The notes under the pieces are model-generated. The model did not search any database, was not told the DNA's origin, and saw nothing but the letters and a program-made list of their open reading frames with translations. Shown piece after piece: positions 9,576 through 19,027 of a DNA stretch of 64,000 nt. The first letter of the stretch is position 1, and every line of letters starts with the position of its first letter. Location: positions 6,591 to 70,590 of the forward strand of contig DEFL01000072.1 in assembly GCA_002350845.1 (NCBI GenBank). The letters run 5' to 3'. The DNA comes from Christensenella sp. UBA2853. Lineage in GTDB: Bacteria; Bacillota; Clostridia; Christensenellales; Aristaeellaceae. Made by a program: the position numbers and the translations under genes.

Positions 9576-9672
9576 TTGACACAAACAATGGCGAAAAGTA
9601 CAACAAAGAGACAAAAATTGTGACACATTTCCCAAAGGAGTTCTTGACGTCGGACCGTGATTGATTTAAACT
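9576..9672 (+). promoter_or_regulatory. Two tandem promoters ahead of the pilus locus
   Basis: Promoter 1 is TTGACA (9576-9581), 17 bases, TACAAC (9599-9604). Promoter 2 is TTGACG (9644-9649), 17 bases, TAAACT (9667-9672). The stretch 9413-9812 has no gene. It turns AT-rich after about 9560, and the leader downstream of promoter 2 (~130 bases) contains several short GGG/CCC pairings but no riboswitch class I can name. Confidence 0.55.
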
Positions 9673-9812
9673 ATATTTTGGGGTAATGTCCCTTATAGAA
9701 TAAAGGCTCGCGAGGGTAAAAAGGGAACTTTCAGACCAGATAATCCCTCATTATAAATGATTTGTAAAATTTCTATAGAAAATAAAGTCTACAGGGAAGG
9801 AGATGAGAAACC

Positions 9813-11369
9813 ATGAAAAGAGCATTCAACCGTGCCATCGCTATGCTGCTGGTTCTTTTCATCGTGTTCCCCATGCTTCCTGTCTCTGTACTTGCTGAGC
9901 AGAGCACCACGCTGCAGGGTGTGGGTTCTGTTCATACGGTGACTTTTGAATCGGACCAGCCCGCGTCCTATCTGGTTGCGGACGGAAAGACACTGGAAGC
10001 ATTCCCTCAGGCCCCGGAAAAACAAGCAGCTGATTTTATTGGATGGTATGACGGAGAACAGGAGATCTCAGCTCCGTTCCGGCCGGAACAGGATATAACG
10101 CTCGTTGCAAGATATGTGGAGTGGGGTGTTATGACTCTGAGTGCCGCGGTGAACGGAGTCACGATTACTGTGACCGGAAGAATGCCTTCGGGATGCAGTA
10201 TGAGTGTGACGGACCGGAATGAAACATCGGATGCTGCGATTCTGAAGGTCGCTCCGGTGAATTCCTCCCGTTCCGGGGAAGAAACGCTTCTGAATCTTTA
10301 TGCTTACGATATTTCGATTCTGAAAGACGATGATTCAGCTTATCAGCCTGAAGCGGATTATCCGGTGACAGTAACGGTTACAGGTGAAAAAATATCCGCT
10401 GCGCTTGCTGAAGGACGCGATCTCCGTGCGACACATCCACTGAATGATGGGACAGAAGAAGTGATCACAGATATGGTGATCCAGGGAAATACGGTCAGCT
10501 TCAGCATGAACCATGTTTCAAATTTTGATCTGGATGCGGTGTGGAATCTCAAAGACACCAGCCAAGAGCCGATGAAAGGCATTACACTGAACGGAAGAAT
10601 GCCGGTCGGGGCTGAGGCTGCGGTTTCTGTGTCGGCAATTGAAAATGCCGTCATGGCTGTTGATCTCTCACTGAACTATTACGGCCACAAAGTACAGCCC
10701 CTGAACTGGAACAGCAGTGTCATGATTACCATGCACGGAGATGCAATTTCCCGGATTCTTGAAGACGGGGGCAGTGTGAGCGTATTCCGTTATACGGATC
10801 AGGGAAGCGAAGAACTGGAAACCACAATACACGAAGATGGCAGTGTGAGTGTAATGACGGACCGGCTGACCGTCCTTGCCGTAGTCAAATCCAATACTTC
10901 GAATACACTTGCAAAATTCTGGACACTCAGGTCAGGTGCGGCGCTTACAGTGTATGACACAGAAGAAGGGACAAACGGAATTCAGACTGCCGCAGAAGAT
11001 TTCCCTGTCGTTAAGACAATTCATCAATCATCGGAATGGACAGTCATTGAAACGGACGGAACAACAAAATATGTGAAAACCAAGGAAGCGCTCAGCGTGG
11101 GAATACCTTTCACGGATGAGCATGTCCTGCAGAACCTGCGTAAAGTCCATGTGCTCAGTTTCCGGGAAACGAGCATTGAGGAGGGCGGGATCGTCCTGCT
11201 GACAGCTGACCTGAGTGATTTCACGGACTGTTCTGAAGTGAGCGTCATCTGGGAGATCAGTACGGATGACGGCTGGATTGAGGCAGGGGCCGGAGAGACT
11301 TTCGAATATACTGTGACACGAGAAAGTCTGCAATGGATAATTCGGGCAAGGGTTGAGTATACGCCATAA
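9813..11369 (+). CDS. Secreted InlB-repeat protein at head of pilus locus
   Basis: The 518-residue secreted protein has a signal peptide (MKRAFNRAIAMLLVLFIVFP...VLAEQ). A Listeria-Bacteroides (InlB B) repeat follows at ~35-100 (VHTVTFESDQPASYLV ... FIGWYDGEQE ... ARYVE). The rest is a series of beta-sandwich blocks with repeated motifs (SVSVFRYTDQGSEELETT, VSNFDLDAV, TVLAVVKS), similar to ZU5-like/adhesin spacer modules. No sorting signal or membrane segment is present at the C-terminus. The same N-terminal architecture occurs in the giant adhesin that follows, so the two are probably paralogous at this end. AAGGAG precedes the ATG by 10 bases. Its role in the pilus (tip cap, regulator or released adhesin) cannot be told from sequence. 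Confidence 0.7.
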   Translation: MKRAFNRAIAMLLVLFIVFPMLPVSVLAEQSTTLQGVGSVHTVTFESDQPASYLVADGKTLEAFPQAPEKQAADFIGWYDGEQEISAPFRPEQDITLVARYVEWGVMTLSAAVNGVTITVTGRMPSGCSMSVTDRNETSDAAILKVAPVNSSRSGEETLLNLYAYDISILKDDDSAYQPEADYPVTVTVTGEKISAALAEGRDLRATHPLNDGTEEVITDMVIQGNTVSFSMNHVSNFDLDAVWNLKDTSQEPMKGITLNGRMPVGAEAAVSVSAIENAVMAVDLSLNYYGHKVQPLNWNSSVMITMHGDAISRILEDGGSVSVFRYTDQGSEELETTIHEDGSVSVMTDRLTVLAVVKSNTSNTLAKFWTLRSGAALTVYDTEEGTNGIQTAAEDFPVVKTIHQSSEWTVIETDGTTKYVKTKEALSVGIPFTDEHVLQNLRKVHVLSFRETSIEEGGIVLLTADLSDFTDCSEVSVIWEISTDDGWIEAGAGETFEYTVTRESLQWIIRARVEYTP

Positions 11370-11444
11370 GAATGCATCCAAAAAAGAAAGCCATCATAGT
11401 GATATAAGTGCAATTTCACAGCAAAAACGGGAGGAGGTGAAGAG

Positions 11445-14400
11445 ATGAAACGTTTTCTGGCATTTGTTATAGCGATGATGATGCTTGTTCAGACGGGAAG
11501 CAGCCTTGCAGAGGCTGTAACCGACGGAACATATGAAGCTGTGTCAGAACCGGTTGGACTGTCGATGTATCACATAGTTACGTTTACGGCAGATGGAGAA
11601 GATGTTTCCACCATCTTTGTTGTCGACGGTGCAAAGATGGAATCTCTTCCTGAAGCTCCTGTACTTGATGGGAAGGCCTTCCTCGGATGGTACGACCAGA
11701 ACAGGGCCTTTACAGTCGATACCATTATTGACCAGGAAAAAGAGATCCAGGCGGTCTACAAAACAATTGACAGCACTCTGGAAGCGAAGAAGGCTGCTGC
11801 CGATTTTCACTTTATCCAGGCGGGCGACTATGCAACCGTTGAAATCTTCGGTACACACAAGGCAGACCAGGTGCCGTCTGCTGAAAAAAGAGATCAGGTT
11901 GGTGGCTTGGAAAATATTGTGGATGCATGGACTGTTTCCGGTCTTAAGAATGATACGGATCTGACCGTGGAAGCGGTTGTGACCGCACTGCCTGAGGATG
12001 GTGTGCTCTCTGCCTATAGCGTGGAAAACGATGCGGTCTTTCAGCTTGCTGCAACGGATCTTTCCATCGGCGATATCGTGACCTTCGACCTGTCCATGAA
12101 AGGTGCCGACGGGATTGCTTTCGTGATCGAAGACACATCGGAAGAGAATGTCGAGGTGGAAGGTACACTCTATGCGAATGACACCCTCTATCTGTCCGGT
12201 AAAGTACCGTGCAACGGTGTGATTGATGTGCAGCCCGTCACAGTAACGATCGATGGAGAAGAAGTGCTCGCTGCCTATGATATCAGGATTTATGCCAGCG
12301 AAAAACAGCGTGCTAAAGGAAAGACCTGGCAGCCTTCCGATCAGAAGGTCACGGTGCACTTTTTTGACGAAGCATTTACAGGTACATTAAATATTTATCA
12401 TGTTGAAAATGAAACCTCTGAATATGTGACAACCGTCGAAGCGCAGGACGGCTGGGTGGCATTCGAAGCGGATCATTTTTCCACCTATGCTGTGACACGC
12501 ACCCTTGAGAAGACGATGACAATCGGCGGGAATACATATCATATTACCGTCGCATATGATCAGAACGCAGGCATTCCGAAAGGTGCGGAGCTGGCTGTTG
12601 AGGAAGTCAGCACAGAGGAATACCTAGCTGAAACAGCCACAGTTCTTGAATGCGGTGCAGAGGACGAAATCTTTTATACCAAGTTCCTGGACATTTCCAT
12701 TATGTACCAGGGCGAGATCATTGAACCGAAGACCTCAGTCAAAGTGACGGTGGAACTACTGGATGTAGAGGATGGCGCACAGGCTCTTGAAGTGGTTCAC
12801 TTCTCAGACATCGGCGCACAGAAGGTTGACAGCCAGGTCGATGAGGGCGGAGTTGTCACTTTTGCCACAGACTCTTTTTCCATCTTTGGCTTCACTTCTG
12901 TTCTGCGTGCACTCCTGTCTTGGACAAGTGACAACTCCAGCTATACACTCCAAAGTTTTCCGGATCTGCGGACTGCTGCCCCTCAGACTTTTGCTGCCCC
13001 ACAGCGTGCTTCTCTGCGCAGCAGATCCGGCTGCGCGGAACTGGATGTTGCAGTGGAAGAGGGAATCGAAGTCCTGAATGCCTACCAGGTCCCATCTACG
13101 CTGGGAGACCTGCAGAATCCGCTTTATGTGAAGGTGCAGACCGTTGTTGATCTTGCCGAACGGGAAAGTGTTGCTGTCTACAGCGTAAAAGATGGAGAAG
13201 TCGTGGATTTCCTGGCTGAAGGCGAAGATGTAAGTGTCTGTCTGGGAAACAATGACAGTTTTGCTGTCGTGAAGGACAGTGGATACAGGCAAAAGACCTT
13301 CGAACTCGGAGATGTTGAACTCAATGGCATGATGCCCAAAGCGGCTGAAGCGAGTGCGGAGAACGTGACCGGGCAGTATGAAGCATTCGATATCACTCAC
13401 TCAGAAGGTGGGCCCGAAGAAAGCGGCGATGAGGAGCTGCCCTATCGCATCGTGGCAGCCTATGATATTTCCATCATGGATGGCAATAACGAATATCAGC
13501 CGGATGAGGAACACCCGGTTGAAGTGGGAATCACATGTGATGATCTGTCGGATCATGGACTGCTTGCATTGTGGCACATCCGAGATGACGGAAGCATGGA
13601 GCCGGTAACAGCGTTCACCGTGGAAGAGTCCACCATCCGCTTCACGGCGGCAGGGTTCAGCGTCTATGTTGTTGTTGAGATGCCGGAACCGGTTGTGTAT
13701 GGTGACACACCGGAAATCATCGCGGACCTGACGAGCAGCCGCGGTGTCGAAGGGTTCTATCTGTCTTTATACCGCCCCATAGGAAATAATAGTCCCATTT
13801 ATAATACCTTCTTTGTTACGTCCACACTCGGAAATAACGTTCTGGTGGAAGACACGGACCAATCCGTGGCGGCCGTATGGTATTTTGAACCAGTCGAGGG
13901 AACGACCAATCAGTTTACCATCTGCACAAAAATTGGGGACGAAAAGAAGTACATACGGCAGGTCAGCGCAAATAACAACAATATTACTCTGTCAGACAAC
14001 GGAACCATCTTCGTAGTCTCAATAGCCAGCAACGGATTGTTTGAAATCAAACATGCGTCTGAGGAACGCTACCTGCAGCATTCGGGAAGCGGTGGAGGAA
14101 TTCGTTTCTATACTGATAATAAAAATAAGCCAAATAGTCAGTTTACACTGACGTATGCTTCTGAAGCCAGTGCGGAGAAAGATCCTTATGGCCTGGATGG
14201 CAAGACCTATGGCATCATGAACAGGAAAAATGAGATCAGCGCTTATGGCATGATGTCAGATGTAGTCAATTCAGGCAAACTGGCTGCAAAGGAAATGCTG
14301 ATCCGCACAGACCCCATGAATCAGAGCAACACACTCTATGTGGCCAAAAACAGTGACCTCGCCATGTGGACGTTCCACGCAATTGAAAATGATCTGTATT

Positions 14401-17400
14401 ATCTGACGGTTAACGGACAGTATCTGCGGATTGACGCAAACGGGTCGCTGACACTGGCAGATGAGCCGGATGAAAAGTGCCAGATCCGTGTCATTCCAGG
14501 TACCGGAAGCAATGCTGGGAAAGTCTGTCTACTTGGCAAAACGACCCACAGTTCGATCTCTCTTGCGGATAATAATACTTCCTTCTCTACGAATGCAAAT
14601 ACTACAAGCAGCAATGCCTGGCAGAACCTGGTTGAATATTCAGTTTACTCGGAAGATGATTTTGTTCAGTATTCCGCCCACAAAGTCAGTGTATCGGACA
14701 GTGTTAATGTTGCGAACGGCAAGCAGGTGATCATTTATACCCGCGTTTGGAACGAGACCGAAAAGAAGTATGAATTTTTTGCGATAGACCATAACGGTGA
14801 TGTGCTGCCCTGCTATGAATCCGGCGATTCCCTCTTGTGGATCGGTACACAAATCAACACACTGCTCTGGAATTTCACTGAATACTACAGACCGGGTACC
14901 ACCGTGCCAAATGGATATTATGAGCTACAGAATGCATATTCCGGGAATTATATTGCACCACAGATCAACAATGGACAGATATTCAAAGATGGGACCATCG
15001 GAATCAATCTGAATGGCCGACTGTACGGAGACTATTTTACTTCGATCCTGTCCTGGGATGATTCCCACTATGACTATGCCGGATATAAGGTCGAGAATGG
15101 CAAAATCGTATCCTGTCCGATGGCACAGGCCGATACGTTCTATTTCGCTGTGATGGATCTGACCGAGCATACCCTGACGCCTGTTGACACGGTGGATCAC
15201 AATGCGCTGGGCCTGACCATGAAAATGATTGACTGCCCTACGCGTGAGTACATGAGTGGAATTCTTGGGAACAATGATGGCGGTATGGGTACTACGTTGC
15301 ACCAAGGGCTTCTTTCAACAGAAATCCCGGGTGATGGAGCTGGCTATCCGACAACTTCTGTCAACCGTTCGCTGTCTGAGATATACAGCAATGCTGTACC
15401 GGTCAACCATCTCTTCATCAGGAGTATCTATGAAGGCAGCGGATATTTTCAGTTTGACAGTTCAGAGAACTTTGCTGAGCTCAATGGATCCAACTTTACC
15501 GTCTATCGGGAACTGGGTGCCATGAATGGCAATGGACCCACGCGTACTCATGGTCAGTTCATGCCCTTTAATACGCTGACGGGCAATGTCAACCAGAGAA
15601 ACCCATACAATCTGACGGATATTTACGGAAACTCCCTTTCCGACAACAACCCGCGGAAATACGAACCGCTCTTTGACTTGGGCGAGGCGGAAGACTACCA
15701 CTTCGCCATGGAAATTACAGGCCGCTTCATGCAGCCTCCGAACGGTCATGACGCCTGGGGCCATGATATTATCTTTGAGTTTGTGGGAGACGATGATTTC
15801 TGGCTGTATGTTGACGGAGAACTGGTGATTGACCTGGGCGGTATCCATAGTGCCGTACCCGGTTCTGTCAACTATTCAACAGGCGATGTCTATGTGAACG
15901 GAACGCATACGACCCTGAAGGATCTGTTCTACAATAATTACAAAAATCGCGGACATTCGGCTGCAGAAGCCAGGGAATATGTCGACGGTATCTTCCAGGA
16001 GAAGACCGTCAACGGCAAAACCTGTTATGTTTTCAAGGATTACTCCGCTCATACGGTCCGTATCTTTTATATGGAACGCGGCGGCGGTGCTTCCAACCTG
16101 CGCATGCGGTTTAATCTTGCGACTGTTACACCCGGTCAGGTTCTTCTGACGAAAGAAATCGCCGGTACGGTCAAACAAGACTTTGCCAGCGTCCGATTCC
16201 CGTTCCAGATCTACTATAAGACGGAAGGCAGCGAAACGTATGAGCTTCTGAGGCAGGAAGTGACATCAGGCATAGACGCACAGTGGAGAGCTGTGTATTA
16301 TAACACCTCAACCAAGGTGGATTTCGAAGACTCCGTCACGATCAATGGCGTGACATATGACAATGTCTTCTATCTCAAGCCGGGGCAGACAGCTGCCATC
16401 AAATTCCCGGAACATACCATTTCTTATTACGTGAAGGAATGCGGCGTAGATTCGTCCATTTACGATCATGTGTATATTAATGATGTGGAAACCGAAGGGG
16501 AAACCCCGAGTGGCGCAACGGTGACGAAGATCTTTGAATCCAGTCCGGCAGCACCCGAGGAAAGAGCGCGAATCGCATTCAGCAATCATGTCGATCCATC
16601 GCAGCTGAGAACCCTGACGATTACCAAGCGGCTGTTTGACGCTTCAGGAACAGAAATCACGTCGGAGCAGGATGACACCGGATTCACTGTTCGTCTCCGT
16701 CTTGGCGAGGAACTGGCATACTACAATCATGGCGAGTATTATGTCAAGGATGCCAGCGGAAACTATTGTCGTTTCAATCCGGACATGCAGGAATTTGAAT
16801 CGATCGGTGTCCATGACTTTGACAGCCTGACCGACGAGCAGCTGCTCCAAGTCACATTCAGGACGTCTCCCAGCGGCGCCGCATCCAAACTTCCGGCCGG
16901 GCACAGCATTGAAGTCCGGGGGCTGATGGTCGGAACAAGATTCCAGGTGGACGAGGAGGACTATGATCTTCCGATTGGATATGGAAAGAGGGTATGGACG
17001 GAAGGCGATACAACCTATAACGGGTATAAACGAATCGAAGGGTCCTACCTTGTTGACGAGGGTGATACCCAGAATTCGGGTACAATCCGTGACAACAGCA
17101 ACCCCAAGATTGAAGTACACAACCAGCGAGGCTGGGGAATCAGGGCAGACAAGGTATGGTCTGATGCGGATTTCATGCTTTCACATGACGACATCTATTT
17201 TGCGGTTTATGTGAACGATCAGCTTCTGGAAGGTTCTGTCCACAGAATCGACGCTTATAACTACACGACGTATTTCTTCCCAGTACTTGAGAGCGGCGCA
17301 AGCTTTTCCGATTATAAGGTTTATGAGGTGAGACTCACAGATCCTGTGACCGCGGCAGATGGCACCATTTCATACAGTGAGATACAAAAGGTCGAAACCA

Positions 17401-18737
17401 GCGACACCATCACAATCAATGGTGTAAGGACGGACGGGACCCCCGAGACAGGACTGAGCTATGCACCGTCCTATGCGCAGGGCAGCGAGACGGATCTGCC
17501 GGGAGAAAATGGCGCCATACGCACCGATACGGTTACCAATATGCGGATCGGCGGCCTAAGGATCATCAAAACGGATGATCAGAACGAAGCCCTTCCCGGT
17601 GCAGTATTTATCCTGAAGCAGAACGAAAGCTCCCTGGGAACCTTCACCTCAGCGGCTGACGGACTGGTGACAACGGTTTATCTCCAGGACGGTGTGTATA
17701 CGCTGGAAGAAATCAAAACACCGAAAGGCTATGCTGCAATCAATGATTCCTTCCAGATCACCGTCAGCAACGGAACTTTCGCTGTCCGTGCAGACAAGTC
17801 GGAAGGATTTGAATACAACAGCAGCAGCCAGACGCTGTCCATCCGAAATGTTCCTTATACACTGACGGCCATGAAGATCGATACGGCTGATCATTCCCCG
17901 CTGGAGAATGCGCACTTTGCACTATACAGGCAGGTGATGGGTTCTGATGGGCGGATGAGAAAGGATTATTATCCCATAGAGGGATACGAAGATCTGGTTT
18001 CTGATGAAAATGGCGTGATCCCTGGAATTAATCAGTCGCTTGCAGCAGGCAGTTATTATCTGACAGAAACGCAGGCCCCGGATGAATACGAGCTTCCGAC
18101 TCCAGTAAATGAAGTCCTGTTCAACATAGGAGAAACAGGAAAAATCACCGTGGAAAATGGAACCGGATACATGGGGTGGGTTGAAAAACTGCAGAATGAA
18201 TGCATCATCATGGTCCCGAATGGAAAATTACCGAATGCAAATCTGACGATCGAGAAAATTGTCGGTGGGGATTTTGGGGACAAGACACAGCAGTTTACAT
18301 TTACACTGGTTTCTGTGGACGATGAAGAACCTAGAGCAGAATACGAATGGACCAAAATGGCTGCAGATCAGACAAAGACCTACGGAACGATCAGTTCGGG
18401 AGAAACCTTCACGCTGGCTCACGACGAATCCATAGTAATCACATTGCCCAAGAACAAAAATGTTCAACTTTGTGAGGAAAACCAATACTATAAAGCAACC
18501 TGGAAGAAGGATAATGATCTCATCGAATCGTCATCATCATCCGGTAATTCGACGATGACCATTTCCTTGAATACAGATACAACAATCACAGTTGAGAACA
18601 TCCTGAATCCAGCGGCACCAACGGATTATAGAACCAACATGGTTCCCTATCTGATGATGCTTCTTGCCGGAAGTTTCCTGCTCTTTATCGGAAGGAAGCG
18701 ATCCGCAGGAAAAGGAGGTGGTTCATTTGATGATTAG
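11445..18737 (+). CDS. Giant multidomain pilus-associated adhesin (2430 aa)
   Basis: A signal peptide (MKRFLAFVIAMMMLVQTGSSLAEA) is followed by an InlB B-repeat (~45-105). Repeated beta-sandwich modules (~170-750) and a beta-trefoil-like region (~770-1050) come next. A fibro-slime/PA14-like domain lies at about 1320-1560, with its core DDFWLYVDGELVIDLGGIHS near 1449. Then come pilin-type isopeptide modules, two SpaA/prealbumin-like domains (GGLRIIKTDD at ~2035; LTAMKIDTADHSPLENAHF at ~2140) and a DUF7601-like module (~2265-2385). The C-terminus is a sorting signal: APTD, a hydrophobic helix (MVPYLMMLLAGSFLLFI) and RKR. The signal resembles the xPTG class handled by class B pilus sortases, but with D for G. 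The SD is AGGAGG. It is likely the tip or minor pilin that binds host or plant glycans. Confidence 0.85.
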   Translation: MKRFLAFVIAMMMLVQTGSSLAEAVTDGTYEAVSEPVGLSMYHIVTFTADGEDVSTIFVVDGAKMESLPEAPVLDGKAFLGWYDQNRAFTVDTIIDQEKEIQAVYKTIDSTLEAKKAAADFHFIQAGDYATVEIFGTHKADQVPSAEKRDQVGGLENIVDAWTVSGLKNDTDLTVEAVVTALPEDGVLSAYSVENDAVFQLAATDLSIGDIVTFDLSMKGADGIAFVIEDTSEENVEVEGTLYANDTLYLSGKVPCNGVIDVQPVTVTIDGEEVLAAYDIRIYASEKQRAKGKTWQPSDQKVTVHFFDEAFTGTLNIYHVENETSEYVTTVEAQDGWVAFEADHFSTYAVTRTLEKTMTIGGNTYHITVAYDQNAGIPKGAELAVEEVSTEEYLAETATVLECGAEDEIFYTKFLDISIMYQGEIIEPKTSVKVTVELLDVEDGAQALEVVHFSDIGAQKVDSQVDEGGVVTFATDSFSIFGFTSVLRALLSWTSDNSSYTLQSFPDLRTAAPQTFAAPQRASLRSRSGCAELDVAVEEGIEVLNAYQVPSTLGDLQNPLYVKVQTVVDLAERESVAVYSVKDGEVVDFLAEGEDVSVCLGNNDSFAVVKDSGYRQKTFELGDVELNGMMPKAAEASAENVTGQYEAFDITHSEGGPEESGDEELPYRIVAAYDISIMDGNNEYQPDEEHPVEVGITCDDLSDHGLLALWHIRDDGSMEPVTAFTVEESTIRFTAAGFSVYVVVEMPEPVVYGDTPEIIADLTSSRGVEGFYLSLYRPIGNNSPIYNTFFVTSTLGNNVLVEDTDQSVAAVWYFEPVEGTTNQFTICTKIGDEKKYIRQVSANNNNITLSDNGTIFVVSIASNGLFEIKHASEERYLQHSGSGGGIRFYTDNKNKPNSQFTLTYASEASAEKDPYGLDGKTYGIMNRKNEISAYGMMSDVVNSGKLAAKEMLIRTDPMNQSNTLYVAKNSDLAMWTFHAIENDLYYLTVNGQYLRIDANGSLTLADEPDEKCQIRVIPGTGSNAGKVCLLGKTTHSSISLADNNTSFSTNANTTSSNAWQNLVEYSVYSEDDFVQYSAHKVSVSDSVNVANGKQVIIYTRVWNETEKKYEFFAIDHNGDVLPCYESGDSLLWIGTQINTLLWNFTEYYRPGTTVPNGYYELQNAYSGNYIAPQINNGQIFKDGTIGINLNGRLYGDYFTSILSWDDSHYDYAGYKVENGKIVSCPMAQADTFYFAVMDLTEHTLTPVDTVDHNALGLTMKMIDCPTREYMSGILGNNDGGMGTTLHQGLLSTEIPGDGAGYPTTSVNRSLSEIYSNAVPVNHLFIRSIYEGSGYFQFDSSENFAELNGSNFTVYRELGAMNGNGPTRTHGQFMPFNTLTGNVNQRNPYNLTDIYGNSLSDNNPRKYEPLFDLGEAEDYHFAMEITGRFMQPPNGHDAWGHDIIFEFVGDDDFWLYVDGELVIDLGGIHSAVPGSVNYSTGDVYVNGTHTTLKDLFYNNYKNRGHSAAEAREYVDGIFQEKTVNGKTCYVFKDYSAHTVRIFYMERGGGASNLRMRFNLATVTPGQVLLTKEIAGTVKQDFASVRFPFQIYYKTEGSETYELLRQEVTSGIDAQWRAVYYNTSTKVDFEDSVTINGVTYDNVFYLKPGQTAAIKFPEHTISYYVKECGVDSSIYDHVYINDVETEGETPSGATVTKIFESSPAAPEERARIAFSNHVDPSQLRTLTITKRLFDASGTEITSEQDDTGFTVRLRLGEELAYYNHGEYYVKDASGNYCRFNPDMQEFESIGVHDFDSLTDEQLLQVTFRTSPSGAASKLPAGHSIEVRGLMVGTRFQVDEEDYDLPIGYGKRVWTEGDTTYNGYKRIEGSYLVDEGDTQNSGTIRDNSNPKIEVHNQRGWGIRADKVWSDADFMLSHDDIYFAVYVNDQLLEGSVHRIDAYNYTTYFFPVLESGASFSDYKVYEVRLTDPVTAADGTISYSEIQKVETSDTITINGVRTDGTPETGLSYAPSYAQGSETDLPGENGAIRTDTVTNMRIGGLRIIKTDDQNEALPGAVFILKQNESSLGTFTSAADGLVTTVYLQDGVYTLEEIKTPKGYAAINDSFQITVSNGTFAVRADKSEGFEYNSSSQTLSIRNVPYTLTAMKIDTADHSPLENAHFALYRQVMGSDGRMRKDYYPIEGYEDLVSDENGVIPGINQSLAAGSYYLTETQAPDEYELPTPVNEVLFNIGETGKITVENGTGYMGWVEKLQNECIIMVPNGKLPNANLTIEKIVGGDFGDKTQQFTFTLVSVDDEEPRAEYEWTKMAADQTKTYGTISSGETFTLAHDESIVITLPKNKNVQLCEENQYYKATWKKDNDLIESSSSSGNSTMTISLNTDTTITVENILNPAAPTDYRTNMVPYLMMLLAGSFLLFIGRKRSAGKGGGSFDD

Positions 18738-18891
18738 ATTCAGGGCTCGGGGAAAGCCTAGAGCCAGAGGTGAACCAGCCTATATTCAGTGGGTCTTTGG
18801 TGAAGGAGCTGCAGGAGAAACAAGAGCAGGTTTTGCGGTGCCTGACCCGATACTTATGCAAGGGAGGATGATGATTCATCTTCTGGAATAA
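18727..18891 (+). CDS. Possible small ORF overlapping the adhesin 3' end
   Basis: A 54-codon frame begins at TTG 18727 (or ATG 18730), eight bases after AAAGGAGG, inside the last codons of the adhesin gene. The product is Arg-rich at its N-terminus (MIRFRARGKPRARGEPAY) and has no membrane segment. The SD may be coincidental, since it also encodes the Gly-rich adhesin tail. I know no homologue. The gap 18738-19027 otherwise holds only a 7-bp hairpin, AAGCTGG/CCAGCTT, at 18960-18978. Confidence 0.25.
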   Translation: MMIRFRARGKPRARGEPAYIQWVFGEGAAGETRAGFAVPDPILMQGRMMIHLLE

Positions 18892-19027
18892 GCTTTGAGA
18901 CGCTTCCAAAGCATTGATTGGCATAAGGATCATTGTGTCAGTGGGATCGATGCAGAAAAAAGCTGGAAGAGCCAGCTTCACACAAAGTGAAAAAATGTCT
19001 GACGAGGACAGAAAGAAGGAAAAAGCA

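Noticed and set aside
9673..9812. c-di-GMP riboswitch in the pilus leader
   Set aside because: I could not find the conserved core of class I or class II. Only short GGG/CCC pairings are visible.
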